From the NCBI GenBank assembly GCA_038277395.1, contig CM076192.1, forward strand, positions 124,941,470 through 125,005,469: a stretch of DNA of 64,000 nt. Reading direction: 5' to 3'. Both the position numbers and the translations under genes were made by a program. The notes under the pieces were generated by a model, which was not told where the DNA came from, did no database searches, and was given only the letters and a program-made list of their open reading frames with translations. Source of the DNA: Dryocosmus kuriphilus (Eukaryota > Arthropoda > Insecta > Hymenoptera > Cynipidae). Shown here in pieces: positions 12,675 to 24,990 of the stretch. How positions within the stretch are numbered: the first letter of the stretch is position 1; every line of letters begins with the position of its first letter.

Positions 12675-12987
12675 GGAGGCGAGAACGTATAGCTGACACA
12701 TATTTTAGAGGTGTGAACGTCATGGAGGCGCAAACGTGCGTGGTTTATGTACGGGGATGGCGACACTAGCGCCAGTGATATACACTCAAACTAGTAGGCC
12801 GATGTAGTACATAAAGAACTGCCGAAGTCACCTCCGGACACTTTTTCGCTAAATAACGTTAAATGCCATCTAGAATCCATTTACATTGAAAAACAGGCAA
12901 AACGTTCCCGCCTCCGATTTTGGAGGCGACAACGTAATATATGAGGCGACTTCGTCTACTGTATATATATCTTGGAGGCGACAAAGT
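12675..12987. repeat. Cluster of GGAGGCG motifs
   Basis: The unit GGAGGCGACAACGT and close variants occur at 12675, 12724, 12922, 12943 (GAGGCGACTTCGT) and 12974. Reverse-orientation forms occur near 12827 (AAGTCACCTCCGG) and 12901 (AACGTTCCCGCCTCC). The 12901 and 12922 copies face each other across a six-base gap and form a near-perfect hairpin. No class of element is recognised. Confidence 0.65.
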
Positions 12988-12990
12988 ACA

Positions 12991-13020
12991 GTGTATATAT
13001 ATATATATATATATATTTTT
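12991..13020. repeat. TA microsatellite
   Basis: An alternating TA run next to the GGAGGCG cluster; an ATT-type run follows near 13040-13065. Confidence 0.9.
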
Positions 13021-13029
13021 ACTTCACAT

Positions 13030-13822
13030 TTTATATTTTGTATATTATTATTATTATTATCATCATTTAATAAACTAGAGAGCACAGAAAATAAAATTTA
13101 CGTATTTAAATATTATTGATTATTATTAATTATTCATATTATTGGAACGTTAAAAAAATCCCGAAAAATAAATTTCCCGACATCAGAAAATTGCTGAAAA
13201 GGAACATTGCAGAATTTGGAAATTCTCGAACTGAAAAATTCCCGACAGTTTTAATATTAAATTAATATTAAACAATTTTTAAAAATTATTTTGTTTAAAA
13301 TTTAATATTCATTAATATTAATTCTCAGCTATGAATAACGACAATTTTAGAACTTAATTTTAATAATTATAAAATAAAAATTTAAAACCTTTAACTTAAC
13401 TAAATTCGAAAGTTTCATTTTTTTCAATATTTTATGATACAATTGTATTAGGACTAATTAAAAATGTTTATAAAAATTGAAATTTTCGAAATTAGGTTAA
13501 AATTTAATTCTACATTTAATATTTTTAAATTATTAGAAATTAAGCTTTAAAAATGATATGTTATTCGCATCTAAAAATATCATTTTCAAAAACAAAATCT
13601 AATTTTAAAATAAATGCATTTAATTAATTAAGCTTTAATTATAGGGACAAAATTTTTTTTTAAATGTTATAAAATAATATTAGTATTAGAAAAATTTCAA
13701 ATACAATTTAAAGTTGTTAAAAGCTTAAGAAGAAGCCTTAAATTTTAAGCCTGAGAGAAAAATTATTTTCCTTTTGAAATTTAAATTATTATTATTATTA
13801 TTATGATATTATTTTTGTTGTC
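13030..13822 (-). repeat. AT-rich interspersed repeat, reverse orientation
   Basis: It holds two modules seen elsewhere in the window. One has ATTTCCCGACA, AAATTGC, then ATTCCCGACAG (13165-13250). The other reads in reverse as a segment with CTCAGGCTTAA, a long AT tract and AATTAATCC. The same modules appear at 18830-19680, 24990-25490 and, several times in both orientations, at 32390-34570. Confidence 0.65.
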
Positions 13823-14357
13823 ATTATTTAATAAGCCCAAGTACCATCGTAGTTGTCTGCGGGGGAGGGCAGGTGTTAACCCTACTTGGCGCGTTCCCAG
13901 GTGGCGGATAGGGGAATGCTCGCTGGAAGCAGAGAGTAGGGCTGAAATAAAATAGGCTCCGCGGACCAAACTCACGATCGGTGTCGGTCGCAGCCCTCTG
14001 CGAGTGCTCTGAACCATGCCCGGTTCTTTACGCCGGCATGGTGTAGGGGCTGCTGTGAGCTTGCTCTGCCGAAGTGTAAGCTGCGACCTGTTATCTGGAG
14101 CCAGCCCCTTCGGACCTTGATCTGGGAGTGCGTGGTTTCTGCAGGGATGGGAACCTGCAGTGTTCCGGGCGAGTACGGTCTGTCCGTGTATTCCGGAACC
14201 GGTTAAGCGAAGTTTGGGCCCCAGAGTACTGGGGTAGGAATTCGGTCCTAGGATATACCCGTTCCCAACTATGCCGGCCCGCTCCTCAACGCTCGATGCG
14301 CAGGTGAAATAACAACGCATGGATCCCATTGAGGGGAAGAGGGAAATAATGTAGCAG

Positions 14358-15597
14358 GTGACATGTCTCAAGCAAGAAATCCAGACTTCCGAAATCGCAA
14401 TTGTGAAAGCTCTAGAAAAGATCAAGGAGATTACCAAAAAAATGAAAAGTGCTACAGATCGCCAGAAAAATGTCAGTATTGACATAAAGAATGGAACTAT
14501 CGTACTGCACATATCACTGGAAGAGTTGAATGACGTTCGAGAGAAACAAAAGAAAGCACAGAATAAACTAACCGGACATCTGCGGTTACATACTCGTAAC
14601 CCAAATACAGGGACTCCAACATCTACACAAGCGAAGAATAAGGGGGTAGAGACCAGCCTAGTGGAAAGCCAAGTGGCCACGCCTACCCATAAAAGAAAAA
14701 AAGACAGAAAAACAGAGTGGAAGGACATTCTTGGGAGAAAAGTCAAAAGAACGACTCTACGATAAGAGGAAAACACCGCTCAAAGAAATGACGAGAGAAG
14801 CAGCAGCATCAACAAGAAGATGTCCAAAGACGACAATCAAAGACGCCGTAGGCAAAACATGACGCTATTAAGATAGAAAACTGTACTGATAAAACCTGGA
14901 ATAGGAAAGTTCTATGCGGAAACACTCGGTGGGATTAGAGAAAGATTAAGCCCAAAGAAATCGACATGGACATCGGGTCAATTTGAAGGAAGCGCGGGGG
15001 CGATGTATTGCTAGAACTGGGCAGAGAATCTAAAGACATACATGCCTTTGCAAATACCGTCATAGGCACAGTTGGAGAGACGCGCACAGTCAGAACTCTA
15101 GTCTCAAGAAAAACTCTGGATTTCATAGACCTAAACTGCGTCACTACACAGGAGAATGACGAGGAAGCTTTGAGCCGAAATCACCAAGACGAAGCAGGAG
15201 ACTATAGGGTTTCTATATGAACACCAAATCACTGAGGTTAGGTCGTGTGTATAGTAGACTTAACCGAACAAGAGGCACATAGACTTCTAGAAAGACGAAG
15301 AATAAGGATTGGCTCGATTAGCAGCAAAATCCGAGAGAGAACTCAAGTAGTACAGTCCTACAAATGTTTGGGCTTTGGACATCAGTCCAGAGAATGTAAA
15401 GGACCTGACCGTGCCGACCTTTGCCGCAAATATGGCAACAAAAGACACAAAGCAGCTACATGCACAAGTGAATCTCAGCGTGCCTTGTGTGCAGAAATTG
15501 GGGACGCCACGGAACCCCGCAACCATGCTCTCGGCTCATGGAAATGCCGGGTTTTAGGAGAAGCGTTAGATCGAGCTAGGTGTAACAAGAATAGATG
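14358..15597 (+). pseudogene. R1-clade ORF1 (gag-like), broken
   Basis: The first intact piece (14358-14765) encodes a charged, likely coiled-coil N-terminal segment followed by a basic stretch rich in Lys and Arg. After frameshifts, the 15245-15598 piece contains two CCHC-type zinc knuckles (KCLGFGHQSREC, then LCRKYGNKRHKAATC) and the start of a third. Two knuckle positions are damaged: Ser replaces the first Cys of knuckle one, and Tyr replaces a Cys of knuckle two. The role in this family is RNA binding and particle formation. It lies directly upstream of ORF2. Confidence 0.82.
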
Positions 15598-18583
15598 ATA
15601 AGCATCGTTCAACGAAACATTAAAATGGGTAAAACAGCGGTCAATATGTTTACCCAACTCTGGTATGAAAGGAGGGCTGACCTGTTGATACTTAGTGAAA
15701 AATATCAAAATAAGAACAGTGCAACTTGGTTTTCGAACAATCTGGGCACTGCAGCTACATGGATTGCAAACACAAATAAGATCCCGGTGGACACTCACGG
15801 AGACGGAAACGGATAAGTCTGGATAAAGAGCAGGAAGACCACTTATGTGAGCTGCAACATTACTCCGAATGATCCCATTAAGGAATTCCAGGCTAAGCTT
15901 AATTGCCTAGAAGAAGAGACCTAAGGCACGGAGGACGAGATAGTCATCGCAGGCGACTTCAATGCGAAAGCCCTAGAGCGGGGTATGTCATACGTTGATT
16001 CAAGGGGGAAAAAGGTGATGGAGATAGTATCAAGAAGAAGTCTCATCGTTTTGAACACGGGAGAAATGACCTTCCGACGACCTGGACAGAGAGAAACTAT
16101 ACCAGATATCTCACTGGTGATGGAAAACCTGTCCAAAAAGACTAAAAACTGGAGATTCCTGGAAGACTATACCGGCAGCGATCACATGTACATTAGCTTT
16201 GAGATACAATGTATTGTACAGAAAGATTGAAATAGAGCACGCAGAAAAGACTTTAAATGGAATGCTAATAAGCTGGACATAGAGAAATTGGCATCGACGC
16301 TCACCAAAGGACAGAGAACAGTAATTGCGACGGGTCAGGAAGACCCACAAACCATTGTAGATTCTACAATGCGTCTTGTACGTAAAGCTTGCAATGCTTC
16401 TAAGCCTAAAAAATACGACGTGACAACAGGTATCCAGATTACTGGTGAATTGAAGAAATTGCGACCCTCCGAAGAAATTGTCGTTATCTACGACGCAGAG
16501 TCCAACAAGTGAAGAAGAAACCTCCTGGAGAGGCGACTACTAGGGAGATAGAGTTCAAGGAAGACCGACGGAAGCTGACTAGAACTATTGATCACAGCAA
16601 ATCCCTCGGCTGGAAGGCAATCAACGATGAGTTGGATCAGGACCCCTGGTGTGTGGGCTACAAGATTGTCTCTCGCAAGCGTGGCACCCTGTCAGCGTCA
16701 GAACCACGTGAACCTGAAAAAATTATTGAAATTCTGGATACACTCTTCCCTACCCGTCAACTTAGGGTAGGGGTATATGCCCATGGAAATAGCTCTGGAG
16801 GAGATTCCTCTCTTTACTGAGGGGGAAGTGATCGCAGCTGCTAAAGCATTGCAAACTAAGAAGGCAACGGAACCGGACGGCATTCCAATGTATACTATAA
16901 AGGCGACAGTACAGATAAACCCAGAGATGATGCTCAAGATGTACAAAAGCTACCTTAAGACTGGTATTTTTCCTAAGCAGTGGAAGAGGCAAAAGCTAGG
17001 GCTGATCAGTAAAGGCAAGGGTGATCAGAATTCACCGTCGTCTTACAGACCTCTGTGTTTGTTGGATACAACAGGGAAAACATTGGAGGAGATGCTCAAA
17101 CCTCGATTGCAGTTGGCCATAGAGGCGGCCGGAGACTTATCCAGAAAACAGTATAGGTTCAGGAAAGGAAGGTCAACAATAGACGCTGTATCGAAAGTGT
17201 TGAACAGCGTACAGGAGACATGCCAAGCAGGTCACTTCTCACGAAAACTGGTGCTACTGATGACACTTGATAATAAAAATGCCTTTAACTCGTCGAAATG
17301 GAGCAACATGCTGTATGCAGTTGAGAAAAACTTCAGGGCTCCACAGTACCTCATTCGGATAATAAGAAACTACCTGAAGGACAGGGTACTGCTACATGAT
17401 AAAATGGAAGGATCTGGACAGAAAGAAATCACTGCAGGAGCTGTCCAAGGCTCTATTCTCTGACCGGAATTATGGAATGTGTCTTATGTCCGCATCCTAC
17501 GTATCGAAATGCCAGAACATACCAAATTGGTTGGACATATGGACGATATTGCGGCAATTATTGCTGCTCGCAACTTAGAACAAGTGCAAGGGTAGCTCGA
17601 TCAGTTCATAAAACTGGTTAATCTTTAGATGAGAGACTACGGACTAAGTTCAGCAGCCCAGAAGTTTGAAATCGTTTTACTGAAAACCAAGAAGATTACA
17701 CTAGCATTCTCATTGTACGTGGGTACTGAGGTACTTCAAACCAAGAAAGTAGTGAAACATCTCTGGACCTTGCTTGATAGCAAGCTCACCTACTGGGAGT
17801 ATATCAAAAGGAGAGCCGATAAAGCTTGTACTGCAACTGCAAAACTCAGCAGATTAATGGCGAAAATTGGAGGTCCCTAATCGAGCAAGCAGCGCTTGTT
17901 GATGTCAGTGACCCACTCTATTCTTCTCCTCTACAGAAGTGAGATCTGTACCGACGCATTAAATGCTGACAAGTACAGAAACCGTATAACAGGGGTTCAG
18001 TACAGAGGAGCGCAGAGAGTGGCAAGTTTCTACCACACTGTCTCGCAACTGGCGACCGTAGTAATTGCCGAGTTAATACCAATTGACCTACTCGCACAGA
18101 AGCGTACAGAAATTTACGAAAATAGAGCAGAAACCAACAAAGCGACTATCAAAGAGAAGCCAGACAGCACACTATGGACCGATGGCAAGAGAGATGGAAT
18201 GTAGATCATAGAGGAGGATGGATTTTCCATCTTAGACCTTACATAACTGTATGCTTAATAGACCTCATGGAGAAATAAGTTACTTCCTGACACAGATGCT
18301 CTCTGAACATGGGCTTTTCCCAGCCTATCTCCGCAAAATGGGTAAAGCAGCATCACCTGAGTGTACCTATTGACCAATATCCGCCCGTGAAGACGCTCTT
18401 CACACTTTCTTTGTCTGCGACAGATGGAGAAAAGAAAGAAAAGAAATAGAAAATAATGTTGGAAGCTTCACCTCGGCCAATGCCACGAGGAAAATGCTCA
18501 TGAACCCAGAAAATTGGTATAGTATAGCTAGATATACTAAAACTGTCTTACGATTGAAGAAGGCAGAAGAAAGTGCGAAGTCG
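15595..18583 (+). pseudogene. R1-clade ORF2: endonuclease and reverse transcriptase, broken
   Basis: The endonuclease part begins with IVQRNIKMGKTAVNMF and continues through VIAGDFNAKA-type and GSDHMYISFEI segments (15595-16230). The reverse transcriptase starts near 16777 (AAKALQTKKATEPDGIP) and includes SSYRPLCLLDTTGK, RKQYRFRKGRSTIDAV and GAVQGSIL. The catalytic box, normally YADD, reads HMDDIAAI at about 17536, and several stops split the frame. The C-terminal segment near 18358 keeps a Cys, then HTFFVC, then a tryptophan, as in R1 C-terminal zinc fingers. It ends at a stop near 18581. Confidence 0.85.
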
Positions 18584-18830
18584 TAAATGTCTAGAAAACA
18601 GCACCCCCTGCAGTAGTACGTACGTAGGTCCAGGAGGACACCTGCCAAGAGGCAGAAGGTGCTTTTTGGTGTGCAGGTCTGGGCTCTCCACCCCCGCTGC
18701 CTGCTCGCTGGGTATCTCAATATGTGACCCCAGGTGTACGGGGGGTGTGCGTGATGGGCCTAGGAGTTCCACAATCAGTGCATGAAGCATTCTTACACCT
18801 TCCTTAAACAAAAAAAAAATTATTAAATAA

Positions 18831-19720
18831 ACTAGAAAGGACAAAACGAACAAAAATACTGAAATATAAGATTCCCGACAATAGAACACTGCCGAAAAGA
18901 AAATTTCCAAATTTGAAAAATCCCGACAGTTTATAATATTATCGAAATTTAAAATTCCCGACTTTAAAAAATTTTTTAAATGGCTTTTAATAAATATTAA
19001 TTGTTTTTAAACTTCAAAATTGCTTTTATTTAATATTTATTAAATGAAAATTTTCTGTGGGATTTTTCCAATGTGGTGAATTTTGTACTTCTGCATTGCT
19101 TCGTCGGAAATTTTAAAGTGCCATAAATTTTATTTTCTGACACTTTCAGTCGGCCCGATAGTATTAAAAATTAATAATATTAAAAGTTAATAATAATAAA
19201 TATTTTATTTAATAAATTAATTATATTTTTTTCTTCCTTTCTATTTTTTAAATAATAATAATAATGACACCTATTGAAATTTTTTACAAAATTTTAACCT
19301 GAAGTTATTTTTCTCTCAGGCTTAAGATTTAACATTTAAGTCTTTGTAATGCTTTAAATAATATTAAAATATGTTTAGTATTGAAATTGTTCTACAATAC
19401 TAATTTTAAAGTTTGTCCCTCAAAATTAAAAAAAATTAATGTTTAAATTCAATTATTCTAAAACTGGATATTATTTTTTTTATGTACGTTTTTAGATATA
19501 AATGACGTATAATTTTTCAAATCTAGTTTTGAATAATTTAAAAATAATAAATATAATATTGAATTTTAACACAATTAATTCTTAAAATTTTAACTTTTAT
19601 AAATATTTGCAATTAATCCTGATACAAAAGGAAAAAAAATTAATTTATCATTTTTTATAATTAAAACACTTCCTTATTAATTACTCTAAATAATGATCGT
19701 ATAATTACTTGTGATCCTTA
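18831..19720 (+). repeat. AT-rich interspersed repeat, forward orientation
   Basis: The CCCGACA module lies at 18870-18965 and the TTTCTCTCAGGCTTAAGATTT module at 19308-19680, in the opposite orientation to the flank on the other side of the R1 element. AT-rich with ATT runs near 19250. No gene is supported. Confidence 0.65.
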
Positions 19721-20309
19721 TTTGTTTGTAATCTCTCCCTTTTATGGGTTTGAGAGTCTTTACATAACCATTACATGTATTCTTACAAGCAAGCCCTATA
19801 CTATCTTACGAACTAACGCTTCAACTCGACTTACATTATTCCTCTTATTTCTAAACACTTGCGACTTTGACCTGGGCTTCCGTTTCCTCTTACCATTCTT
19901 AATTTCATAACTTGACTCTAGTCCGCAACAGTATTTTGGAAATATTCCTTTTTCGGTGATACATTTTTAAAAATTTTTTTATCTAACCCTGTGAACCCAG
20001 CCCTCTCTCTCTCTCAAACATTCCAGCTTCTTCAGCCATTCCTCCCTCTGACCATTTTCATTTACAAACCATTCTATTCTCTCTTCTGTACTCTCCCCTC
20101 CTCCTTCGTCTCCTGTATACCTCTCTAACACATGCAAACATGCTTCCTTCTGTTACCTACAGACTCTACATGCATTCTCTTCTGCATTCATCCAATACCT
20201 GCATGCTCTAACACCCTCTCCCATTCTGACTCTCACTACTCTATACCATTTGCTCTCCTTTTTAATTTCTTTCAGGTACTCTGGTTCCCCCTGCCCCTTA
20301 ACCATTCTA

Positions 20310-21506
20310 CGAGGTGTGACCAAAAAGGAAGGTGACTTTTTTAATTTCGCGGGATGCGTACAGTCGATATTCGTTTTCTTTTTTTCTTATTTTGGTACAC
20401 TCGTCCCAAACATATATGCACAGTTTCAGCTATAAAGAGTTTTTTGTTTGTTTGTGAGAGGCATAAAGATTAGAAGTGTTTTGCGTGCTCGGCGATTCTC
20501 TGCTGTCGCAAAAAATGGACTAAGAATTTGCATCCAATTTTGTGTAAAAAATTGAATTATGTGCTCATAACCACTTGAAATGTTGACAGTGGCATATGGT
20601 GAGTGTACCCTGAGTAAAAAAAAAGTTTATAAGTGGTACAAGCTTTTTCGGGAAGGCCGAGAAGTTGTTAATGACGAAGCCCGCCCTGGACGTCCCAGCA
20701 CGTCAACAACTGATGAAAACGTTGAAGAAGTGAAGAAAATAGTGTTGGCAAATCGTCAAATTATCATTAGAGAAGTTGCTGATGATGTCGACATCTCGTT
20801 TGACTCATTCCAAGCAATTTTAGTGGATATTTTGGGCATCACAGGTGTGCCAGCGAAGTTTGTTCCGAAAATGCTAAATTTTGACCAAAATAACCGTCGC
20901 GTGAGCATCGATCAGGAGCTGTTGAATGACGTCAAGGGCGACGCAGACTTACTCAAAATGATCACAACATGTGGTGAAACATGGGTTATATTTATGACGC
21001 CGAAACTAAGTCTCAATCGCCCCAGTGGAAGCATTCTGTTCCACCAAAACCAAAAAAAGCACGCCAAGTTCGATCAAATTTCTAGGTTTTCCTTACCGTT
21101 TTCTCCGATTATCATGGCGTAGTGCATCAGGAGTTCTTACCATAAGGTCGTAAAGTTAATTGAGAGTATTACTTTGAATTTATGCGCCGTTTGCGCGAAG
21201 GAATACGAAAAAAAAACGTCCGGAATTGTGGAAAAACCAGGCATGGTTATTGCAGCACGACAATGCGCCAGCTCATACTTCATTGCTTGTTCGTAATTTT
21301 TTGGAAAACACCATAATCATGCCTCAGCCACCGTATTTGCCAGATTTGGCTCCCTGCGACCTTTTCCTGTTTCCAAAACTGGAAAGAACCATGAAAGGAC
21401 GGCGTTTTGCGACGTTGAGGAGATAAAAACCGCATGGCTGGAAGAGCTGAAGGCTATACCAAAAAGTGCTTATCAGAAATGCTTTGAAGATTGGAAAAAG
21501 CGCTCA
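20310..21506 (+). mobile_element. mariner element, 3' end missing
   Basis: It begins after a TA with CGAGGTGTGACCAAAAAGG, which is the reverse complement of the right terminus of the mariner at 43591-44623. It ends abruptly after AAAAAGCGCT, where LINE sequence resumes, so about 120 bases with the right terminal repeat are gone. It sits inside the minus-strand LINE. Confidence 0.88.
20514..21430 (+). pseudogene. mariner transposase, inactive
   Basis: A mariner-family DD34D transposase that would cut and join element ends. The start region reads ATGGACTAA, so the third codon is a stop; the copy near 43.8 kb has ATGGATCAA there. The N-terminal helix-turn-helix part includes KVYKWYKLFREGRE and ARPGRPSTSTTDE. 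The first catalytic block reads CGETWV where the family has GDETWV, so the first Asp is lost. The second (LQHDNAPAHT) and third (PYLPDLAPCDLFLFP) blocks are present. Frameshifts separate the two halves near 21120 and 21200. Confidence 0.88.
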
Positions 21507-24500
21507 TGCAAACTTTCCACTCTTTTATGTTCTTCACATCCCCAAATTTCTACTCCATAGCTTAACACTGACCATACTAACACATCAAACATGCACACTC
21601 TCATCTTCCAGTCATTCTTAAACCTCCTTTTTCCTATACCCCATACTTGCCCCATTACTTTGCTCGCACATTCTACTCTCTTTCTCACCTGCAACTTGCT
21701 TCCTTAACTCGTTTCTAATCAATATCCTAGGTAGCCAAATTCATCCACCAACTCCACAACCACGCTATTTAACTTCCATTAGTACACTAAACTGTTCCTT
21801 TTATTTCTGAAATACATCATCTTGGTCTTGTTGATATTCACTGTTAAACCCTTTTCTCTCACATATTCTTCGAACGCTTTCATCAACAAATTCATACCTC
21901 TTTCATCATACGCTACTAGCACTACATCATCTGCATAAGCTAGTGGATATATTTTGCCTGTCTCTAATACTGTCCCCCCTTTTCCTTTCCTCTCAAACTT
22001 CTCCTCTAAATCTGCCAGAAGGATACTAAACAGAAATAGGCTCAGCGGACACCCTTACCTGAGCCCCCTTCCTGTCCAGAATTCCTCACCTTTCTTATCT
22101 CCTATCTTCATTCTTGTCTTAGTATCCACAAACATTTCTTTTATCCTCTCTATTAAACCTTCGTCAACTCCTCTCCCTTTCATGACTGAACATAGCACCC
22201 TCCTGTTAACTGCGTCAAATGCTGCCTTAAAGTATACAAACAATGCGACTAGTTTTCCTTTCTTCCGCCCTAGGTTCCTATTGACTAGGTTGTTGAGCAC
22301 GTAGACGTTATCTGGGGTTCCCATCCCTTTCCGGAAACCCATTTGATCATGTGGTATACTTCCCTTTGCTTCCACCCTTCTTTCCAACATCCTTCTATGC
22401 ACTTCCGCCTAAATTTTATACCCGACCGACATGAGTGTAATACACCTATATTCATCTATACTTTTCCCCTTCCTGTTGTCTTCCGTTCCTCCGGCCATCC
22501 TTCTCCTTTCCATACCTTATTACGTATCCTCCACATTTCTTCCCTCACCCCTGTTCCACCACATTTTAGTGCTTCATTTTCCAAGCCATCTTCCCCTGCT
22601 GCCTCGTTTCTTTTCAACCTTGTAATCACCTCATTTACTTCATCCCTACTAATCTCGTTTACACTGTCCTCGTCCCCATCTACGACTTTTCTCCTTTCTC
22701 CCTTTACTCTATATTCCACTCCTCCTAAAAGCTTCTTGAAGTGCTTCGTCCATTCTTTCATTCATATTTCTTCGTTTAAACCCTTCCTTCCTCCTCTTCC
22801 CAATTTATCGCTTCCCATTCCATCCCTCCTTTTACTGCTCTTTCTACCTCTTCCATATACCTTTCTTTCTCCTTCTGTCTTTTCTACTTCATCATTCTTT
22901 CGTGCTCCCTCTTTCTCCTGTTGAGTTCTCCTCTTTCCATTTCCCCTTCCCTCCATTTTCTTATACTCTTCTTCATCCTATTCTTACTTGTCGTGCATTC
23001 ATCATCCCACCAACCTCTCCTAAGCCCCTCTTCTATTTATTTCGGTCTCACCTCTTCCCTTACCTTATCAATCACTCTTCTTAGTTTTCCTAGCACCGTG
23101 TCTACTCCTTTCTCCTCCAAACCCCCTAAAACCTCATTTTTCATTTTGTCTCTACATTCTCTCAAATTGTCCTCCCCCCAACTGCCCATTTTTAATCTCC
23201 TTTCTTTCTTTCTTTTCCTCTTCGCCTTTTGCACTTTTGGTCACCACTTCTCATTTGCGCGACCAGCGGAAAGTGTTCTGAGCATACCCCGCTACCCACT
23301 TCCATTCTTACCGTCAGTTTCCTTATTCTTTCTTCTGCCAGAACGTAATCTATTACGGTATCCCCTATACCCGCCTACGTATATTCTCCTTCTTCATCCC
23401 CGTTTATATTGCCATTACAAATGAACCATCTCGCTTCTCCCACCAAATCCAGTAGTTTCTTCCCTCCCGGTCCGTTTCCTTTTGTTTCGAGTTTCTTATA
23501 AACACCTCATTTTCTCTATCCCATACTTCTCCCACTTGTTGCCCTGTCCATGCAATTAAATCCCCTCCTATTAGGACTAGCCTCTCTTCTTTCTCCCCTG
23601 ACCATTTCCTTATTGCTTTCCATTCTTCCTTTTCTACTGTTCTTTTGTAGACGCATACTACATCCACAATAACTTTTCCTAATTTTATTCTTCTAATCAT
23701 TGTTCCATCCGTTTCATCTATATACTCACCCTGCTCATTCTATACTGTCAGTTCCTTTCTTACCCCTGACACCAAGCCATCCATTCCTATCCCTTTCACA
23801 TGCTCCTTGCTCGCTGCTTGCATCTTCCACTTATATACCTCCTTTTCTCACACTTTAGGCTCATTCTTTAGTTCTAGTTGGCTCGCTCTCTCTTTTAGCA
23901 ATTTCATGTCCCTTCTCCTATCCTCCTCATTCTCTCTCTCTTCCTACTCTCTATGCTTTCTAGTTTATTTCAAACCTTCTCTTTCTCTCCTTTCCATAAT
24001 TTATCCCACTCTTTCCACATTTGTCTCACCTATCTTACCTCTTCTTTTACCGCCTCAACTTGCCTCTCCAAATGATTCAGTCCTCCGCAAGTCTCCTATC
24101 TAAATCCCTTTATAAGTGCTTCTAGCTTCTGCAAATTTCCCTTCGTCCCTATCTCTCTCCAGCGTTCTTTTTTTTGTCTTTGCCTTTTTTATGTTCTTGA
24201 CCCTCTCCGCTTCTTCGCCCGCTTGGTCTCATTTCCTTTTATCATCCCCCGTTTCTCCCCTTTACTACACAAACTCTCGCTGCTAATCGTGCTCGCCGAC
24301 TGTTGACACCTGCGTAGTAGATCCCTTGACCCCGAGTTCGATCTACGTCTTTCTAAATTAGTGGGCTTCCCGCGTCTATGTCCCCTTACCGTTGCTACGT
24401 AATCCACCGTCGTAGCAAACGTCTCCTCCTTACTTCCCTCTCCGCTGGCCTCGTCAACCAAGCTACCTTCTCTCTCGCTTCTTGCTCCACTCTGCCTCCT

Positions 24501-24990
24501 TGTAGCATCGCCCTGTGGACATCGTATAACCGATATGCTGGTCTATCTTGTAAACTGACCGTTAGCCTCCGGCCCCCTTTCCCTGTATCCTTTCTTCGCC
24601 ACCTGTCACTTTCTATCCACTACAAAACTTCAAACACTTTATCTAGAACTCTTACACTCAGAACTCCCTTATCTGTTTCTTACAACGTATTACTATTATA
24701 ATCCTTCTCCCTGTACACCTTTCGAACAACTGCGTACTGCCAAGAAGAAGCCCAGCGTCTCCCTGAAGCGAAACTAACCTCAAAATCAACTTTCGTCAAT
24801 TTCTTTATTTTTTTCTTTATATCCACTCTTTCCATCGCTCCCTTCATTCAAACTTGTACTTTCACCCCAGCCCCCTTACTCACCACACCATTACCGCACT
24901 CACTCCACTTTTCACTTATCCCCAGCCAAAAATTACCGCACACGAAAAACACCGTGTATACTCTATCGGCACTGGAAACGGAAGTCTAAT

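Larger units (their letters stand above)
13835..18818 (+). mobile_element. R1-clade non-LTR retrotransposon, near full length, inactive
   Basis: A GC-richer block of about 5 kb that ends in an A-run (18810-18819). It is bounded by a likely target-site duplication: ATTATTTAATAA at 13823-13834 and ATTATTAAATAA at 18819-18830, one mismatch. The order is a leader of about 500 bases, an ORF1 with gag-like zinc knuckles, then an ORF2 with endonuclease, reverse transcriptase and a C-terminal zinc finger. The length and the knuckle/endonuclease/RT wording fit the R1 clade. It has many frameshifts and stops, so it is not active. Confidence 0.88.
19980..23700 (-). pseudogene. LINE ORF2: endonuclease, reverse transcriptase, zinc finger
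   Basis: The endonuclease part contains VLIGGDLIAWTG (23600-23540). The reverse transcriptase starts with ITRLKRNEAAGEDGLENEA, continues with DQMGFRKGMGTPDN and VALFVYFKAAFDAVNRR, and keeps an intact YADD box (LAYADDVVL) near 21930. The last part, left of the mariner, reads ACRYWMNAEENACRVCR followed by a stop and then HVLERY. This is aligned by eye with the CKYWMSEEMNMCGVCR..HVLERC segment of the copy near 55.8 kb. Stops and frameshifts occur throughout and the mariner interrupts the frame. Confidence 0.82.
19722..24990 (-). mobile_element. Non-LTR retrotransposon, minus strand, split by a mariner
   Basis: Read on the minus strand it carries an N-terminal region (24461-24189), an endonuclease segment (23700-23404), the reverse transcriptase (22761-21500), then, beyond the mariner insert, a C-terminal zinc finger (20240-20100) and a 3' UTR to about 19722. 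The 3' UTR and zinc finger match the plus-strand fragment at 55005-56295 (for example AATGGTAAGAGGAAACGGA). This is the LINE type with GFRKGMGT and LAYADDVVL wording that is common in hymenopteran genomes; I could not assign a clade by reading. Confidence 0.85.

Noticed and set aside
13781..14776. 331-residue minus-strand frame
   Set aside because: It lies antisense to the leader and ORF1 of the plus-strand R1 element, has no recognisable domain and ends in an isoleucine run from an ATT microsatellite.
22343..23424. Long plus-strand Ser/Pro/Phe-rich frames
   Set aside because: They are antisense to the minus-strand LINE ORF2; the composition follows from the purine-rich coding strand.
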